64,000 bases of DNA from Oegoconia quadripuncta (taxonomy: Eukaryota; Arthropoda; Insecta; Lepidoptera; Autostichidae), in assembly GCA_949316235.1 (NCBI GenBank), contig OX438743.1:17605771-17669770 (forward strand), written 5' to 3'. Position numbers and translations under genes: made by a program. Every line of letters begins with the position of its first letter. Positions within the stretch are counted from its first letter, which is position 1. Positions 10,076 through 21,104 of this stretch are shown here, one piece after another. The notes under the pieces were generated by a model that did no database searches, was not told where the DNA came from, and worked only from the letters and a program-made list of their open reading frames with translations.

Positions 10076-10198
10076 TTGCATGGAAGAGATCGCTTTTAGT
10101 GATAATGTCGCCAAATTGTACATTCTATTCTTACCACTTTTCTAAAACTGTATTTTCTTTTCTGTTATGCAATAAAGTGTATTTGTATTGTATTGTAA
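10076..10198 (+). mobile_element. LINE 3' UTR with (TATTG)n tail
   Basis: TGGAAGAGATCGCTTTTAGT, GTCGCCAAATTGTACATTC, then GCAATAAAGTGTATTTG and the tandem tail. It is the uninterrupted reference for 3590-3870. Relatives lie at 43745 and 63665. Confidence 0.7.
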
Positions 10199-10274
10199 CT
10201 CAAATTGATTAAAGACTTTCGTCTTCACACGTCTTCGAGTAAATACTTTTCAATGCTTTTGTTTAATTGATCCT

Positions 10275-10420
10275 ATTAATTATTTAAAAAGAGCAGTTTC
10301 TTGCTCGTTCTTCTCTGGGGAGACTGCCTAGTGAATGAGCGATAGCGGTATGTCATGACGATTTCAAATGCTATTCTTATAACTTACGAAATAAAACATT
10401 TTTGATTTGATTTGATCAAT
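10275..10420 (+). mobile_element. LINE K 3' UTR
   Basis: AAAAAGAGCAGTTTCTTGCT, GAATGAGCGATAGC and AAATAAAACATTTTTGATTT with a (GATTT)n tail. Confidence 0.6.
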
Positions 10421-10611
10421 TGCGGCACTCAATATAATAAAGTCATGGTTTCCATTATAAAATATACCTAAAGTATTCGATGTCGACCAGGTTCCGCTTA
10501 CGATATAAAGAAGAAAAAGAATTTATATTGAGAACCGTGTGTTTTTCCAGAACTGAGAATCGTATTGAACTTATTAGGTACGTAGGTACAAATTTGTAGG
10601 GCTACCCGCTA

Positions 10612-10797
10612 GGGGCATATGTTTGTGTTATGAATACGGACATGTGTACCCGAGTTATGGATGTTTTCATTTATAATAAGTATTTATTTACAAATATATA
10701 TATATGTATTTATGTAGTATATCAACCATCTGGTATCCACAACACAAGCCTATAGTTGCTTACTGTGGAACTAGATGGCGCTGTATGTGTGTCTAAG
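10612..10797 (+). mobile_element. SINE-B lacking most of the head
   Basis: Begins in the last part of the tRNA-like head (GCTAGGGGCATATGTTTG). Then come CATGTGTACCCGAGTTATGG, ATCAACCATCTGGTATCCAC and AACTAGATGGCGCTGTATG. Confidence 0.7.
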
Positions 10798-10799
10798 GA

Positions 10800-11890
10800 A
10801 AAAAATAATTGTGACGTTAAGGACTATTGCTTTTTATTTTGTAAAATGAAGTAAACGACCAGACGGGTGTATACCAACTACAACTCCGTTGAAGGTGCTG
10901 GTAGTACCTATAAACGGTCTTCCAAACGTAAAATCCTTTGGATACTATCTAGGAGCGTGGGCTCTCGTTTCGGCAGTGTCCTATTGTTTAGGAATTGTCT
11001 GCCCCACATTACGATTCAATTAAATGACTAATTTAACGATCTGTCTACAACTTCCGACGTGCTCTCCAAAGATTAATCCGTCACGAATACAAGAAAGAAT
11101 ACGCTTTGACTTTAACCTTTACAAATTTTCAATGAACCAACCTACCTACAATACACAGTTCCCTTTTACCTTTATAAAACCGGAAGGGATAATGGATTAT
11201 ATCCCCCCGTCTTAAGTGATTAGAAATTTCGGCTGTTTTTTAAAAGGCGGATTTACGTTGGAAACTTTTTCAATCAACTTGTTTGTTTCATTTAGCATGC
11301 TTTATTTTTAAGAACTTGCAACTGTTTTATATATTTTTTTATCATTATCTTCATCATTAGTTGAAATATCAACAACAAAAATTATTATTGAACTGACAAC
11401 ATGTGCCCGATTACCATTAATCTGTAAGGAGACAATTACAGAGCACTTACAAACGCATAAATCAAAAAATTCAATTATGATCATGGAAGGGTAAACATGT
11501 GCATGCCCCTCATGCCATCCAATCGCACGCAATCTGTGAGCTTCAGACGAAGTAGTTTACCATCCCTCTTGCTCAAATTCCATGACCAATTTCTTATTAA
11601 GTAACGACGCACCGGATTCTTCCAAGCATCAGTGGTAATAGGTAATCAGAGTCACTCACGTTCGTTGATGTGTTAAGTGGTGGTCAGTCTCCTTTGACGG
11701 CTGGTAGCAATTCATTTTCGATGTGGAGACCTAACGTAACCGTAAACGTCACCGCGCCAAATTCGGCGATACCAGCGCCACGGTTCAGTTCTTGTAGCAA
11801 ACCACGTATTATGGTAGTCACACGACTGTCGAAATTATAAATGCTGTTGCTAATTTGTCGCTATCTGTGACATATGTATATTTTATAAAT
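10800..11890. other. no recognised feature
   Basis: About 1.1 kb without a family match. The ORFs at 11024-11215 and 11308-11532 lack recognisable domains and are probably chance. Confidence 0.4.
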
Positions 11891-11892
11891 GA

Positions 11893-11985
11893 CTGGATAC
11901 GCGTTTAACCACAATTTCACCTTTTGGAAAGTGACGAAGCGGTCGAAGATTAAGCACGCAATCTCATTTGATGCCTATTTACCCT
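11893..11985 (-). mobile_element. SINE-G 3' tail, minus strand
   Basis: GACTGGATACGCGTTTAACC, CACAATTTCACC, GGAAAGTGACGAAGCGGTCG and CACGCAATCTC match 58208-58305. Confidence 0.55.
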
Positions 11986-11989
11986 GCTC

Positions 11990-12540
11990 TTGAAGATAGC
12001 AGGAATGTGGATTCGGCAAAGACGGAAGTCGGAAGGTGGAAAATGTGAACTTTCGTTGACTATGTAGATATTATAATAAAACATACATATCTAAATCTCC
12101 GAGCAAATAGGATATGTATAATTAACCGTGTTGCAATAAAATTAATTCAATGGACAATGGCGACCCAAATAATACAAAATTGACTATGCAAATGGACTTA
12201 CAAAACGTGCTTAATTTATTCATAACAATATTACACACGAAATAATTAATAAGACATAATAGAATTAGCGATTCGTGAGTAAATTATGGCAATTTATCAG
12301 GTAGGCCTTTATGAAGAAAAATTGTTAAACAAATTTACTTTGATGAACAGCTCATTATGAGTGTTCGAATTTGCAAGTTAAGACGCGCACGCAAGATTAA
12401 GGGGCCCGCATCGCATGCGATAATTTCAGATTCATATTCGCATTTCAAAATTTCACATTTTAAAGCGTCCCATTATTCGCATTCTTTTCAGTAAGTCGAT
12501 GGCATATGCTCGATGCTTCGCATTTCCGACACTTTACTTG
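11990..12540. other. no recognised feature
   Basis: AT-rich. CATCGCATGCGATAATTTC near 12408 contains a short palindrome. No gene is seen. Confidence 0.35.
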
Positions 12541-12549
12541 ACCGCCTCC

Positions 12550-12640
12550 CTGGCTTTAAATGTCCGCCTGGGTACCAACCAACTTATATAAGTGTGCCGC
12601 CAAACAGCAATGTTAATAAAATCCCTCAAATAAGATGGGG
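12550..12640 (+). mobile_element. SINE-A, internal fragment, diverged
   Basis: TTTAAATGTCCGCCTGG, GTGCCGCCAAACAGCAATGT and AAATAAGATGGGGTTTC come from the body of family A. Both ends are lost. Confidence 0.6.
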
Positions 12641-12644
12641 TTTC

Positions 12645-13010
12645 AAAAATATCGCGCCGTACAAGTCCGTCGACTTAAGTCGACTTTATCTAGAGATTAA
12701 CTTGGAATGACAGTTCGAATAAAGTTTTAATTCAGACAATTTACAAATGGAAGAATTAATTGATGCAAAAATTACTCAAATTGAAATATTCAAATTAAAC
12801 TTATCATTTCCGCATTCATTGGACAGAGGCGTCATTCAAACCGAGATTAATTTAGATGAACCATCGGGTAGGCATAGTCTGTCCCATGAGATTTAATCGG
12901 ATGTCTTTGTATTAAAGACAAGTATCAGTTTCTAATCTTATAATTATACCTAGTATACTATTGACTGCACAAGGATAAAAAACTAAAAATATTTTCTTAA
13001 TCTTTAGTTA
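12645..13010. other. no recognised feature
   Basis: AT-rich, no matches. Confidence 0.35.
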
Positions 13011-13014
13011 ATAA

Positions 13015-13360
13015 TTTTTTTTTTTTTTTATATGAGAGGGCGGCAAACGAGCATGCGGGTCACCTGATGGAAAGCAATCACCGCCGCCCATGGACACCCG
13101 CAACACCAAAAGGGTCACAGATGCGTTGCCGGCCTTTGAGGAACGTACAGTGGTAGACTTCCACTCATCCAGGTGATGTGGATGGAAACTTAATTTTCGG
13201 CGAGAAGTGTATCGGTTAAATTGAGCAGCGGGTATTAGCTCGAACAGTTTTTCAGAACACTCCCCATGAAATATGCGATAGAGAATGTAGAGGGACGCGA
13301 CGTCTCTTCGCAACGCCAGGGGATCCAGTCGGTCAGTGAGACTCTCTTGGCCGATTAATC
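13015..13360 (-). pseudogene. jockey/CR1-like LINE ORF2 C-terminal remnant with internal deletion
   Basis: On the minus strand the upstream part reads LTDRLDPLALRRDVASL, then FHGECSEKLFELIPAAQF and [15 protein letters not shown]. This is the arginine-rich region just before the C-terminus of this LINE family. Near 13143 it jumps to the 3' end [10 protein letters not shown] (now out of frame), also found at 3642 and 57055. The intervening residues, represented at 36030-36170, are missing. The tail is a run of A (T on plus) at 13015-13029. The continuous ORF across the join is a by-product of the deletion. Confidence 0.75.
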
Positions 13361-13910
13361 GTTCGTTAGTTAATATTAATTATTTTGAGTGAGACCTTCA
13401 AAGTCATTCTTTAAAATCGTAATGGTTTAAGCTGAGCCTGCATAAGCACCTTTAAACCCTACTGTAAGAAGAGGTGTTTGGCCATTTCTTCTTAAAACTA
13501 TTATGTTCTTCGAAGAAGTTTGTATGAAACCTGATCACTATCGCTTACCCTTAAAGCATGGTTTACTTACAGCTATTTCAACTTATAAAACTTGTTTCTA
13601 TGTCAAAATCGAATAAACCTAATTCTGCCAACGATTAGACCAACTTGTCTCGTGTGCGGTTTTATTTCGAAAGTCAGGAGTTGCCAATTACGGTCCGCCG
13701 CATAAATTAGCGAGCAACTTATTTAATTAAAAAACTCTAGTAACAATTAAGGGAAAGAACCGTACGGTTTGCCAACTTTACTGACCTTGGATTTCAGAGA
13801 ACATAAGGCAATTGGCAACTCCAGTTCAATAAATTGTATTGTGTGAAATAAGATTACAAGCCCTTGCAGTGGGGGAAGACTGTTGATATGGAACGCCAGA
13901 TACCCAAATA
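13361..13910. other. no recognised feature
   Basis: No repeat or ORF that I can identify. Confidence 0.35.
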
Positions 13911-13914
13911 GTCA

Positions 13915-14050
13915 AATTCAAATTTTATTTTGTGGGTATGCTTAAAATAGTCAGATTTAACATTTTTTTAGGTAATTTATTCAAACGGAAATTTTCCCCT
14001 GAGAAGAACAAACGAGAAACTCGGGCGATTGCTCTTTTTAATAATAGGTT
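13915..14050 (-). mobile_element. LINE K 3' UTR, minus strand
   Basis: In reverse it carries AAGAGCAATCGCCCGAGTTT, CTCGTTTGTTCTTCTCAGGG, CATACCCACAAAATAAAATT and TTGAATTTGACT. Confidence 0.6.
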
Positions 14051-14159
14051 TTTATATTACAAAAGGCACAATAATATTTCATTATTAATGTGAAATAGCC
14101 TGGCACGTTGAAAGATTAAATAAATAAACGTGTCCCAACACTACGCGGTTCCTAAACTT

Positions 14160-14332
14160 GGAACGTATCTGTAGACATGGGCATCTATAATATTGGAAAT
14201 ATGTAGACATGGGAATCTGTACAAATGGGAATCTGTACACACGGGAATCTGTAGTATTGACAATCAATAGACAAGGGTTTCTGTAATATTGGAAATCTGT
14301 AGATTTGGGAATCTGTAGACGTGGGAAAAATA
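14160..14332. repeat. 16-bp minisatellite, about 10 units
   Basis: Units are GGGAATCTGTAGACAT and variants, in phase at exactly 16 bp for most of the array. Even and odd units alternate between GACAT- and ATATT-type endings near the left end, suggesting a 32-bp higher-order step. Not coding. Confidence 0.9.
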
Positions 14333-14339
14333 GTCATTA

Positions 14340-15160
14340 GCTCGATAGCTGCACAACACTATCGGTACACATAATTTTAGATCGATATATAAAATAATGT
14401 GTACCGAATTTCTATTTTATTAAGTAGTATAAGGTGCAGGTGGGTAGATGTCTAAAAGTGTTTCAGGTAGTTTAAGATCATTAACAGTCTTCGTCTATTT
14501 CGGCTGATAACACACTTTTCTCAAACGTTGTTACATGTGACGTTCCCTCATGTGGTTCCCGACAGAGTAGAATATATCAGGACTTGTTACCAGTTTATTT
14601 TCAACGTCAAGTATAAATGAGTGTTTTATTTAGGTTTTTAACCTTAACCTTTAAAAAACCGGTTTCCTTAAGGAGCGAAACCAAATGGGTTTTGATTCAA
14701 TTAAGCGATTTTTAACTTCAAACGACTCTGACATTAGCACTGTCTGTCTGCATGAAACCGGTTTATTAAAATTTTAGGTAGCGCTCTCATTTAGGACGCG
14801 CTCCGAACGAAACCTTTTCTAAAATCCAGTATAAACCTTTATTTACCGGTATTTTCGAAACCGGTTATCGGAAAAAGCGACTAAATGGTCGTGAGCAGTG
14901 ATGGGCAGGAGCGTCACTGGTGTGAAGCTCCCACAAAACTCTCATTCCCCAACCTCACCTCCCCAGTGTGGCGAATAGGGCAAATTGCTGCATGGAAGAG
15001 GCTTATATTCAACAGCAGACTGTTGTATGCCCGGGATCCCTGGCGCAAGCTTTACTTTTGTAATTCAATCAGTAAAAACATTAAGAAGGTACAAGTAAAT
15101 TTTAATTTAGATGTAACACTATTATATTTACCTCACTAAGGGGTACATTGCTGTCATTTT
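14340..15160. other. no recognised feature
   Basis: Several AACCGGTTT-type palindromic words lie at 14658-14870. The ORF at 14885-15139 has no recognisable domain. Confidence 0.35.
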
Positions 15161-15164
15161 CGAC

Positions 15165-15360
15165 GAGTTCATCTTTAAACGTCCCAACTGTTAGGGCACT
15201 GCCTTCTCTCGTATGGGTCATAATCCATCACGCGGGCCCAGTGCGGATTAATGGATTTGTACCACACTAGTGGCCATCTGACATTCTGTGTATTACCACC
15301 CCTATAGGCCGCCGACTTGGCCTAACAACTGCCTTCAATGGAAAACAACCTGAAGCGACT
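15165..15360 (+). repeat. dispersed repeat family D
   Basis: Shares CGTCCCAACTGTTAGGGCAC, TATGGGTCATAATCC, ACTAGTGGCCATCTGACA and GGCCGCCGACTTGGCCTAAC with the other family D copies. Confidence 0.6.
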
Positions 15361-15364
15361 AGTG

Positions 15365-15815
15365 GCTATCCATCCAACGACTGACTCCACCAGACATTGC
15401 TCAATTTCGAAAAAAAGAAAAAACTAAATTGAATCCGCTGGCCGAACGAATAATCGATTTGTAACCCCATTGTATGGAAACTGAAATATCTTAACCACTC
15501 GACCACGGTCCTCGCATAAAACTCCTGACATATGCATCAGTCCAAAAAATTCCATCGTTTGTAAATGTATGTGAACTCATACCAATCTCAAAGTGATACC
15601 AATTCGAATCCCTCGAGAAATACCGGAAGATATGGAAGCATTTTGTACCTATCGAATATGTCAATATACTTTAAAGGAATCGACACAAGAATATCTCGCT
15701 GCCAGAGAAGTTAACGCTATCTGAAATAGAATTGTTCGAAATTGCTATGTCCTAGCTACCGACCCAAATGTACACTCTCAGTGGAGAACATCAATTTTTG
15801 CGCCGTTTTGGTCTG
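15365..15815. other. no firm feature; possible tRNA-like piece in reverse
   Basis: TTAACCACTCGACCACGGTC at about 15493 resembles a reversed tRNA box A region. There is no clean box B, so I do not call a gene. Confidence 0.3.
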
Positions 15816-15819
15816 TGGG

Positions 15820-16112
15820 ATCCAGGTGTGGGTATGCTCGGCGTTTCACTAAGTGATCGAATCAGGAATGAAGAAAGCCGTATGCAAACGATAGTCACTG
15901 ACGTATCCCAGCAGATTAGTAAGGGGCAGTGTGCAGGGCACATAGCTTGAACACGTACGGGCCAGGCACCGTAGGACGTCCTCTCACAAGGTGGACGTGG
16001 GACATCGCCGGTTGCAGGCTGCTTCCAAGCGGTCGCTCTGGAAATTTATGGGGGAAGTCTATGTTCAGCATTCGACGTCCTGTGGCTGATATGATGATGA
16101 TGAATGAGTGCA
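15820..16112 (+). pseudogene. RTE-like LINE ORF C-terminal remnant
   Basis: Frames encode LGVSLSDRIRNEE, then TIVTDVSQQISK and GQCAGHIA. A shifted frame then gives VGRPLTRWTWDIAG and GNLWGKS. Together these match the C-terminus of lepidopteran RTE-like reverse transcriptases. At least one frameshift and stops are present. It ends with CATTCGACGTCCTGTGGC and an (ATG)n run. Confidence 0.7.
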
Positions 16113-16399
16113 AAATCTACTTGCAACTAAATTTAAATTGAACATTTAATGTAAAATGCGAAGAAATGGTTAGTATGGAAAGAAAATATCATGAAAATAT
16201 AACTGTACATTCATGAAGCCCAAGGGTTTTAATCTGTTGCAATGGAAACGTACAAGTGGCGGCCGGAGAAGTTATTGGCTGTTCAAATAACCCGTTAAAA
16301 TAATTTTCACATCATATCAACATTTCGTAGCATTTTGCAGCCTCAAGGTATGAATATTCATTTGTTTTAGGATACTAGATTAGGTGGCACAGAAGCACT
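16113..16399. other. no recognised feature
   Basis: Nothing matched. Confidence 0.3.
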
Positions 16400-16492
16400 A
16401 GTAGCGCAGTCGATTCGCTATTCATTTTTTTAGCATCATAAAAATGCAGGTCGGTTCGATTCCCAGGCGAGGCAAGCAATTTTTTTGCAATA
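16400..16492 (+). repeat. tRNA-like SINE head related to the transposon TIR
   Basis: TAGCGCAGTCGATTCGC resembles box A. GGTTCGATTCC at 16453-16463 is a perfect box B. The stretch GCATCATAAAA ... TCGGTTCGATTCCCAG is shared with the TIRs at 27931-28000 and 29700-29775. Confidence 0.55.
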
Positions 16493-16497
16493 TTTGA

Positions 16498-18143
16498 ATT
16501 TTTATTTTAGACTTCAATAATTTTAGACTATTTTCTGGATACTTTAGTTCGGTTTTCGAAACTCAAGTTCCTAATTCATCTACCCGTTTCCCCAAATTAC
16601 CCGAGCTTAATAATACCCTGTCTAGCATAGCAGTGAGCTCAGATGAAATATCCCGTAAGATCCAACAGCTGGATATCAGTAAAGGCTCAGGACCAGATGG
16701 GATTCCACCTAAATTCATAAAGGCCTGTAAGCAGGTACTTATCCGACCGTTAACCATCTTATTTTACAAATCATTGCAGTCTAGTTCTTTTCCGACCTTT
16801 TGGAAAACGGCGCTCATTGTGCCTATATATAAATCTGGCGATATTTCCAAATGTGAGAATTATAAACCCATAAGCATTCTACCATGCTTGGCTAAATTAT
16901 TCGAGGCTGTGGTGTACGACCATTTATATTTTCATTTCAAACCTATTTTATCCCAGAAACAGCATGGTTTTGTAAAAGGCAAAAGCAGTATTAGTAACCT
17001 CCTTGAATACAAAAATTATATATGTAATGTATTTGCTAAATGTGGACAAGTAGATTCTGTTTACACCGATTTTCAAAAGGCTTTGACAAAGTTAACCACG
17101 CTATACTGTGCCAAAAATTATCGAGATTAGGTATTCACGGTAGTTTGCTTCGGTGGATTGAGTCTTATCTTAGCAATAGAAGTCAGCTTGTTGCTCTGAA
17201 GGGTCACACCTCCTTTCCTGCAAACATCAGCTCCGGAGTACCACAAGGTTCACACTTGGGCCCCCTTTTCTTTGTAGTATTCATAAACGACCTCGCCGAG
17301 CGCCTTTCATGTCCATGTCTTTTCTACGCCGATGATCTCAAAGTTTTTAAATCAATTGAAACGCCCGAGGATTGTAGTATGTTGCAGGGAGATCTTGATG
17401 TGATATCAGAGTGGTGTTCCCAAAACTTCATGTTCCTTAATGTAGGTAAGTGTTTCGTTATTTCATTTAGTAACAAGCGGTTAAAAACGTTACACAATTA
17501 CGTACTGCACGGCCAACTTCTGGAAAGGAAGATGATAGCTAAAGATCTTGGTATTCTCTTTGACGACAAGCTGTCTTTTCGCGATCATTATGATTCTATA
17601 ACCAAGAGATCCTTCCGCCTGCTTGGATTTATAACAAGAACGACTAAAAATTTCAAGAAACCACAGTCATTCTTGTGCCTATTCAATAGCCTCGCTAGGA
17701 GCATATTAGAATATGGTTCTGTTATCTGGTCTCCATGGTATAAAATCCACTCCAACGGCCTAGAAAGAGTCCAAAAAAGATGTTTGCGCATCATGGGCTA
17801 CAGATTTGGATTTGGGCGTAGTTTGACGTCATATGAGGATCGATTGAAAATTTTTAAAACTACACCTCTCTACATTAGACGCAAACATTTATATTTTTTT
17901 ATTATTATTATTATTTATTCTTCTTCACTACTCTCTTTGCTTAACCTCAACATTAACCATAGATTTCGTAACCCCAAAACATTTTTATTAAATGCCTATA
18001 AAAACAACACATCCTATTATAATCCCATGGTTAGGATGTGTAGGTTTTATAATGAGTTGTCCTCAACTGGTGATTCCCCTATAGACATATTCGACTTTAG
18101 AACAATACCATTTAAAAGGCTAGTAATAGATGTCCTCAATTGA
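16498..18143 (+). pseudogene. LINE ORF2 reverse transcriptase, one frameshift, 5'-truncated
   Basis: This is the reverse transcriptase and C-terminal part of a non-LTR retrotransposon, which would copy element RNA into chromosomal DNA by target-primed synthesis. From 16498 the frame is open (FSGYFSSVFETQV), the linker typical between the endonuclease and RT domains. It then reads KTALIVPIYKSGD, YKPISILPCLAKLFE and KGKSSISNLLEY. Near 17070 one base is lost, so that SKGFDKVNH continues in the next frame. Then come GVPQGSHLGPLFF, FYADDLKVF (catalytic YADD) and LGILFDDKLSF. The second frame runs to a stop at 18141-18143. The endonuclease domain is absent. A TTA-rich run near 17895-17925 looks like a local expansion. 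I place it in the CR1/jockey group; R1 or Daphne-like are alternatives. Confidence 0.85.
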
Positions 18144-18400
18144 GCTCTATCCCAATTTTACTTTGATGCTTAGCTACAAGATCCGTCAAAGCTAAAGTGT
18201 TTTATTCTGTCGGTATTCTTAAAAAAAAAAAAAAAAAAAAAAAAATTAAATATATTAATTAAGCTTGTTCTTGTTTAACCATGTTGTGTATACATGCTTG
18301 GGATTCCAATCTAGTTCGAATATAAGTTAACTTTAAGTTCTTCTCATGTACGATTGTAATCTGTTTTGTGTACCAAGAAATAAAATAAAATAAAATAAAA
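16498..18400 (+). mobile_element. 5'-truncated LINE with 3' tail
   Basis: Contains the broken ORF above, then a 3' UTR with an internal A-run at 18221-18246. It ends in (AAATA)n at about 18378-18400. The tandem tail agrees with CR1-like LINEs. The target duplication is not evident. Confidence 0.75.
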
Positions 18401-18448
18401 TTTACGAAATTGTATTTTTGATAGGACAAATTAAGAAAGGAAATTTGA

Positions 18449-18605
18449 CTTTCCACCAAAACCATCTATGTATATATTTCGAAGGGTGAACCGCGGATGT
18501 TGTTTCAAGCAAAAACTTTTAATGATTGGAACACCCAAGAGCTAATGTTTGGGATAACTCTGACCACCCCGTTTCGGATATGGGTGGTGACGTTATGCAT
18601 GTATA
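18449..18605 (+). repeat. dispersed repeat family F
   Basis: GACTTTCCACCAAAA, then GTGAACCGCGGATGTTG, AACACCCAAGAGCTAATGTT and TCTGACCACCCCGTTTC. It lacks the middle block. Confidence 0.65.
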
Positions 18606-18960
18606 ATGTCTTAATGACTGCATTAAACGTATTGAGGCTAACTTCATTTCGCAGACAACAAAACTAAGTTTGTTTGCAAAAGTTTCTTGAAGAATCGTTT
18701 TATATTTCCTGAAATAGTTTCATCGATCTCTCTATACCCGCAGAAATTCTTTGTGAACGAAGTGGGTAGGTAATTTTTGAACATTTTTGGCTTGATCATC
18801 GAATGGTATGATAAAATCTATACGCGTATTACAAGTAGGTACATGACGTAGACAAATGGCTGAATTAGCCTTTCAATAGAACGCCTAGGTGAATTACAGG
18901 AAACTACTGCTCGAGGCTCCGTATATCCAAAGCAACTTAACATAACCAATCCAACTACAG
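18606..18960. other. no recognised feature
   Basis: No match found. Confidence 0.3.
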
Positions 18961-18966
18961 TCCCCT

Positions 18967-19117
18967 TAGACAAGTGCCAAACATTTCTATAACGACATAC
19001 GCTTAATTTCTTGCAGCTGATTGGATGCCAATAAATCGCGAACAATTGACAGCCAATCCGCTGCAAGAAATGAAGCGACTAGCGTTTGTCGTTATAGAAA
19101 CGATTGCCATTTGTCTA
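18967..19117. repeat. snapback element, 58-67 bp arms
   Basis: The left arm (18967-19023) and right arm (19051-19117) are inverted. Both carry TTTCTATAACGACA and AATTTCTTGCAGC-like blocks, and the right arm has about 9 extra bases. The spacer is about 27 bp. It is probably a small non-autonomous DNA element. Confidence 0.85.
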
Positions 19118-19414
19118 CAGGTCCTGAGCAGCACAGTTTTCTGTAAAAACGTCATTCGTCTAATAGTTGTGTGGCCTAGTGAAATGTTTGACAAATGATA
19201 AATGTCCCAAACGTTTTGTGTCATTATAATAATCAGCTTAACAATAATTCTACCAAATGAAACGTTGTCATACAAAAATTTTCTAATCGTTAGTTGTCAA
19301 AGTGAAACATCGGCGAAACGTTGATTGGCAAGTGATAATCTGCCAAACAATTTTCGGCGAAAAGGCAGGATACCAATTTAACCATATACCTATGACAAAT
19401 ATTAATATAATAAT

Positions 19415-19759
19415 GAAACCGTCTCCGTGGCTCAATGTAAACAATACAGGGTTTACGAATTGGAGATCGCGGGTTCGATCCCCGGCGAGGTATATGTTTA
19501 GTAGGATGGATGGACGCTTTGGATGATGGTAGGGCATTTTAAATGTCCGCCTGGCTAGCTACCACCATCTTATCTAAAGCTGTCGCCAAGCAGCAATGTT
19601 AATAGCATTGTTGTGTTCCGGTTGTGTCAGAGATAAGATTGCCAGTCCGCCAAATGTGTTGGGGTTCCCGAGTCAGTACGCTTCCACCTTCGACCTCATC
19701 TTCACTTAACATCAGGTGTGATTGAAGTCAAGTACCAATCCGTTGTGCATAAAAAAAAA
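19415..19759 (+). mobile_element. SINE-A, full length
   Basis: The head starts near CCGTCTCCGTGGCTCAATGT (box A-like TGGCTCAATGT) and reaches box B GGGTTCGATCCCC. The body runs through TCCGCCTGGCTAGCTACC, CAGCAATGTTAATAGCATTG, CGAGTCAGTACGCTTCCACC and CATCAGGTGTGATTGAAGTC, ending GTGCATAAAAAAAAA. It would be transcribed by Pol III and moved by a partner LINE. Confidence 0.85.
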
Positions 19760-19908
19760 TTGTTGTGTTCTGGTTGTCAGAGATAAAATAGTGAGTACCC
19801 CAAATAAGATGTGGTTTCCAAGTCGGTACATTTCCACCTTCGGCCTCATCTTCACTTAACATCTGGTGTGATTGAGGTCAAATGTTAAACCGTTGTGCAT
19901 AAAAAAAA
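19760..19908 (+). mobile_element. SINE-A, second 3' copy in tandem
   Basis: Starts directly after the poly(A) of the full-length copy at TTGTTGTGTTCTGGTTGTC and ends in its own poly(A) at 19901-19908. The two 3' parts have diverged clearly from each other. Confidence 0.8.
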
Positions 19909-19909
19909 T

Positions 19910-20560
19910 GGAAACGTGATTTGTCGTCAAAATTTACCTTTGGAGTCGTTTGGAAGATAAACTTTTCCATTCGAAGTCAAATATGAATAGGGAAAATATT
20001 TATCCAAGTCCGTAAAATTAATTTTATTATACTGGAAGAGATTCTTCATTAACCTACCTAATTAAGTATACTATGTCCCCTGAATTAATTACGTAATATA
20101 CTAACGCAGCACAAAAGGTTGTTTATTTGGTAAATATATCAAAGTAAAACGAGCAAATGAAGTGAATGACTCTTTATTAATACGGCATTTTGGATTACAC
20201 GTGTAGGGACTTGATTGAGACATCCTTCTTCTATTATCTGTGACTGATGAATGAACGAATTTTATTTAATTTAATATATTATTTTTACACAATTAGGTAT
20301 GGTACAGTGGCGTGCACAGCGTTTCGTCACAGGGTAGGCAAAATGATAAAATTTTAAATATTCAATACTAGATGTTGCCACAGAATAATCAAAGCGGAGG
20401 TGATTTGAATTTCTAAATAATTAAATAAATAAATAGTAGTTCAGTTTTTGATACTTGTAGGACAATTTTGTAAGGTAGGCTGGCATTGCATTGCAAGCAT
20501 TTGAAAATCTAATGTATGTTAAAAAAATATAGCATCATTTAGGAAAAATAGTGATAAACG
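19910..20560. other. no recognised feature
   Basis: AT-rich. GGCGTGCACAGCGTTTCGTC near 20311 and GGGCACGCCACTGG near 21025 may bracket a retroposed block. Confidence 0.35.
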
Positions 20561-20564
20561 TGAT

Positions 20565-21010
20565 GTCAATACAAGAAATAAAGATACACTTGCAGGTCAC
20601 ATAAGTCGTCTCCGCAAAGTCAGTAATTCAATCAAAGGGTTATGTATACGCTTTTGCAATAAGCTTCCAGTAGATATACATAAGATACTATAAAACAGAA
20701 ACTTATTAACAAAACATATTATAAAATATCAGACTATTTAGATGATAATCATCCCTGGACATAATCAGATCGTTCGCATGCCAGGCTATTTCACAATTAA
20801 TAATGAAATATTAAAACCTTTTTGTAATATAATTTTTTTTATGTAAATTCAAAGCTTGATTTTAAAAGAGCAACCCTTCGAGTTTCTTGCGTGTTCGTCT
20901 CAGGGAAAAATTGCACTTTGAACAAGCAGTAGCTTAAAAAATGTAAAATTGATTATTTTAAATGTACTTGTGTACCTACAAAATAAAGCATTTTTGACTT
21001 TGACTTTGCC
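20565..21010 (+). pseudogene. LINE K ORF2 C-terminus and 3' UTR
   Basis: The remnant ends KQKLINKTYYKIS then DYLDDNHPWT and a stop at 20762-20764. The upstream frame (GHISRLRKVSNS) is broken. The 3' UTR follows with AAAGAGCAACCCTTCGAGTT and AATAAAGCATTTTTGAC, with (GACTTT)n as the tail. Close kin to 24030-24305. Confidence 0.7.
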
Positions 21011-21104
21011 TTTCTGCCTATATGGAGGGCACGCCACTGGTATGGTAGTATTAAAAAAGTTCAGTGTATGGATTCACAATACTCACGCTTCCAAATTTAT
21101 TATA

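Noticed and set aside
13008..13313. 101-codon ORF as a fused protein
   Set aside because: It is created by an internal deletion joining two LINE blocks in different frames.
14640..14660. Telomere-like repeat
   Set aside because: AACCTTAACC is a single short word, not a run of the insect TTAGG unit.
16633..17130. Separate 165-codon gene
   Set aside because: It is the first half of the frameshifted LINE reverse transcriptase.
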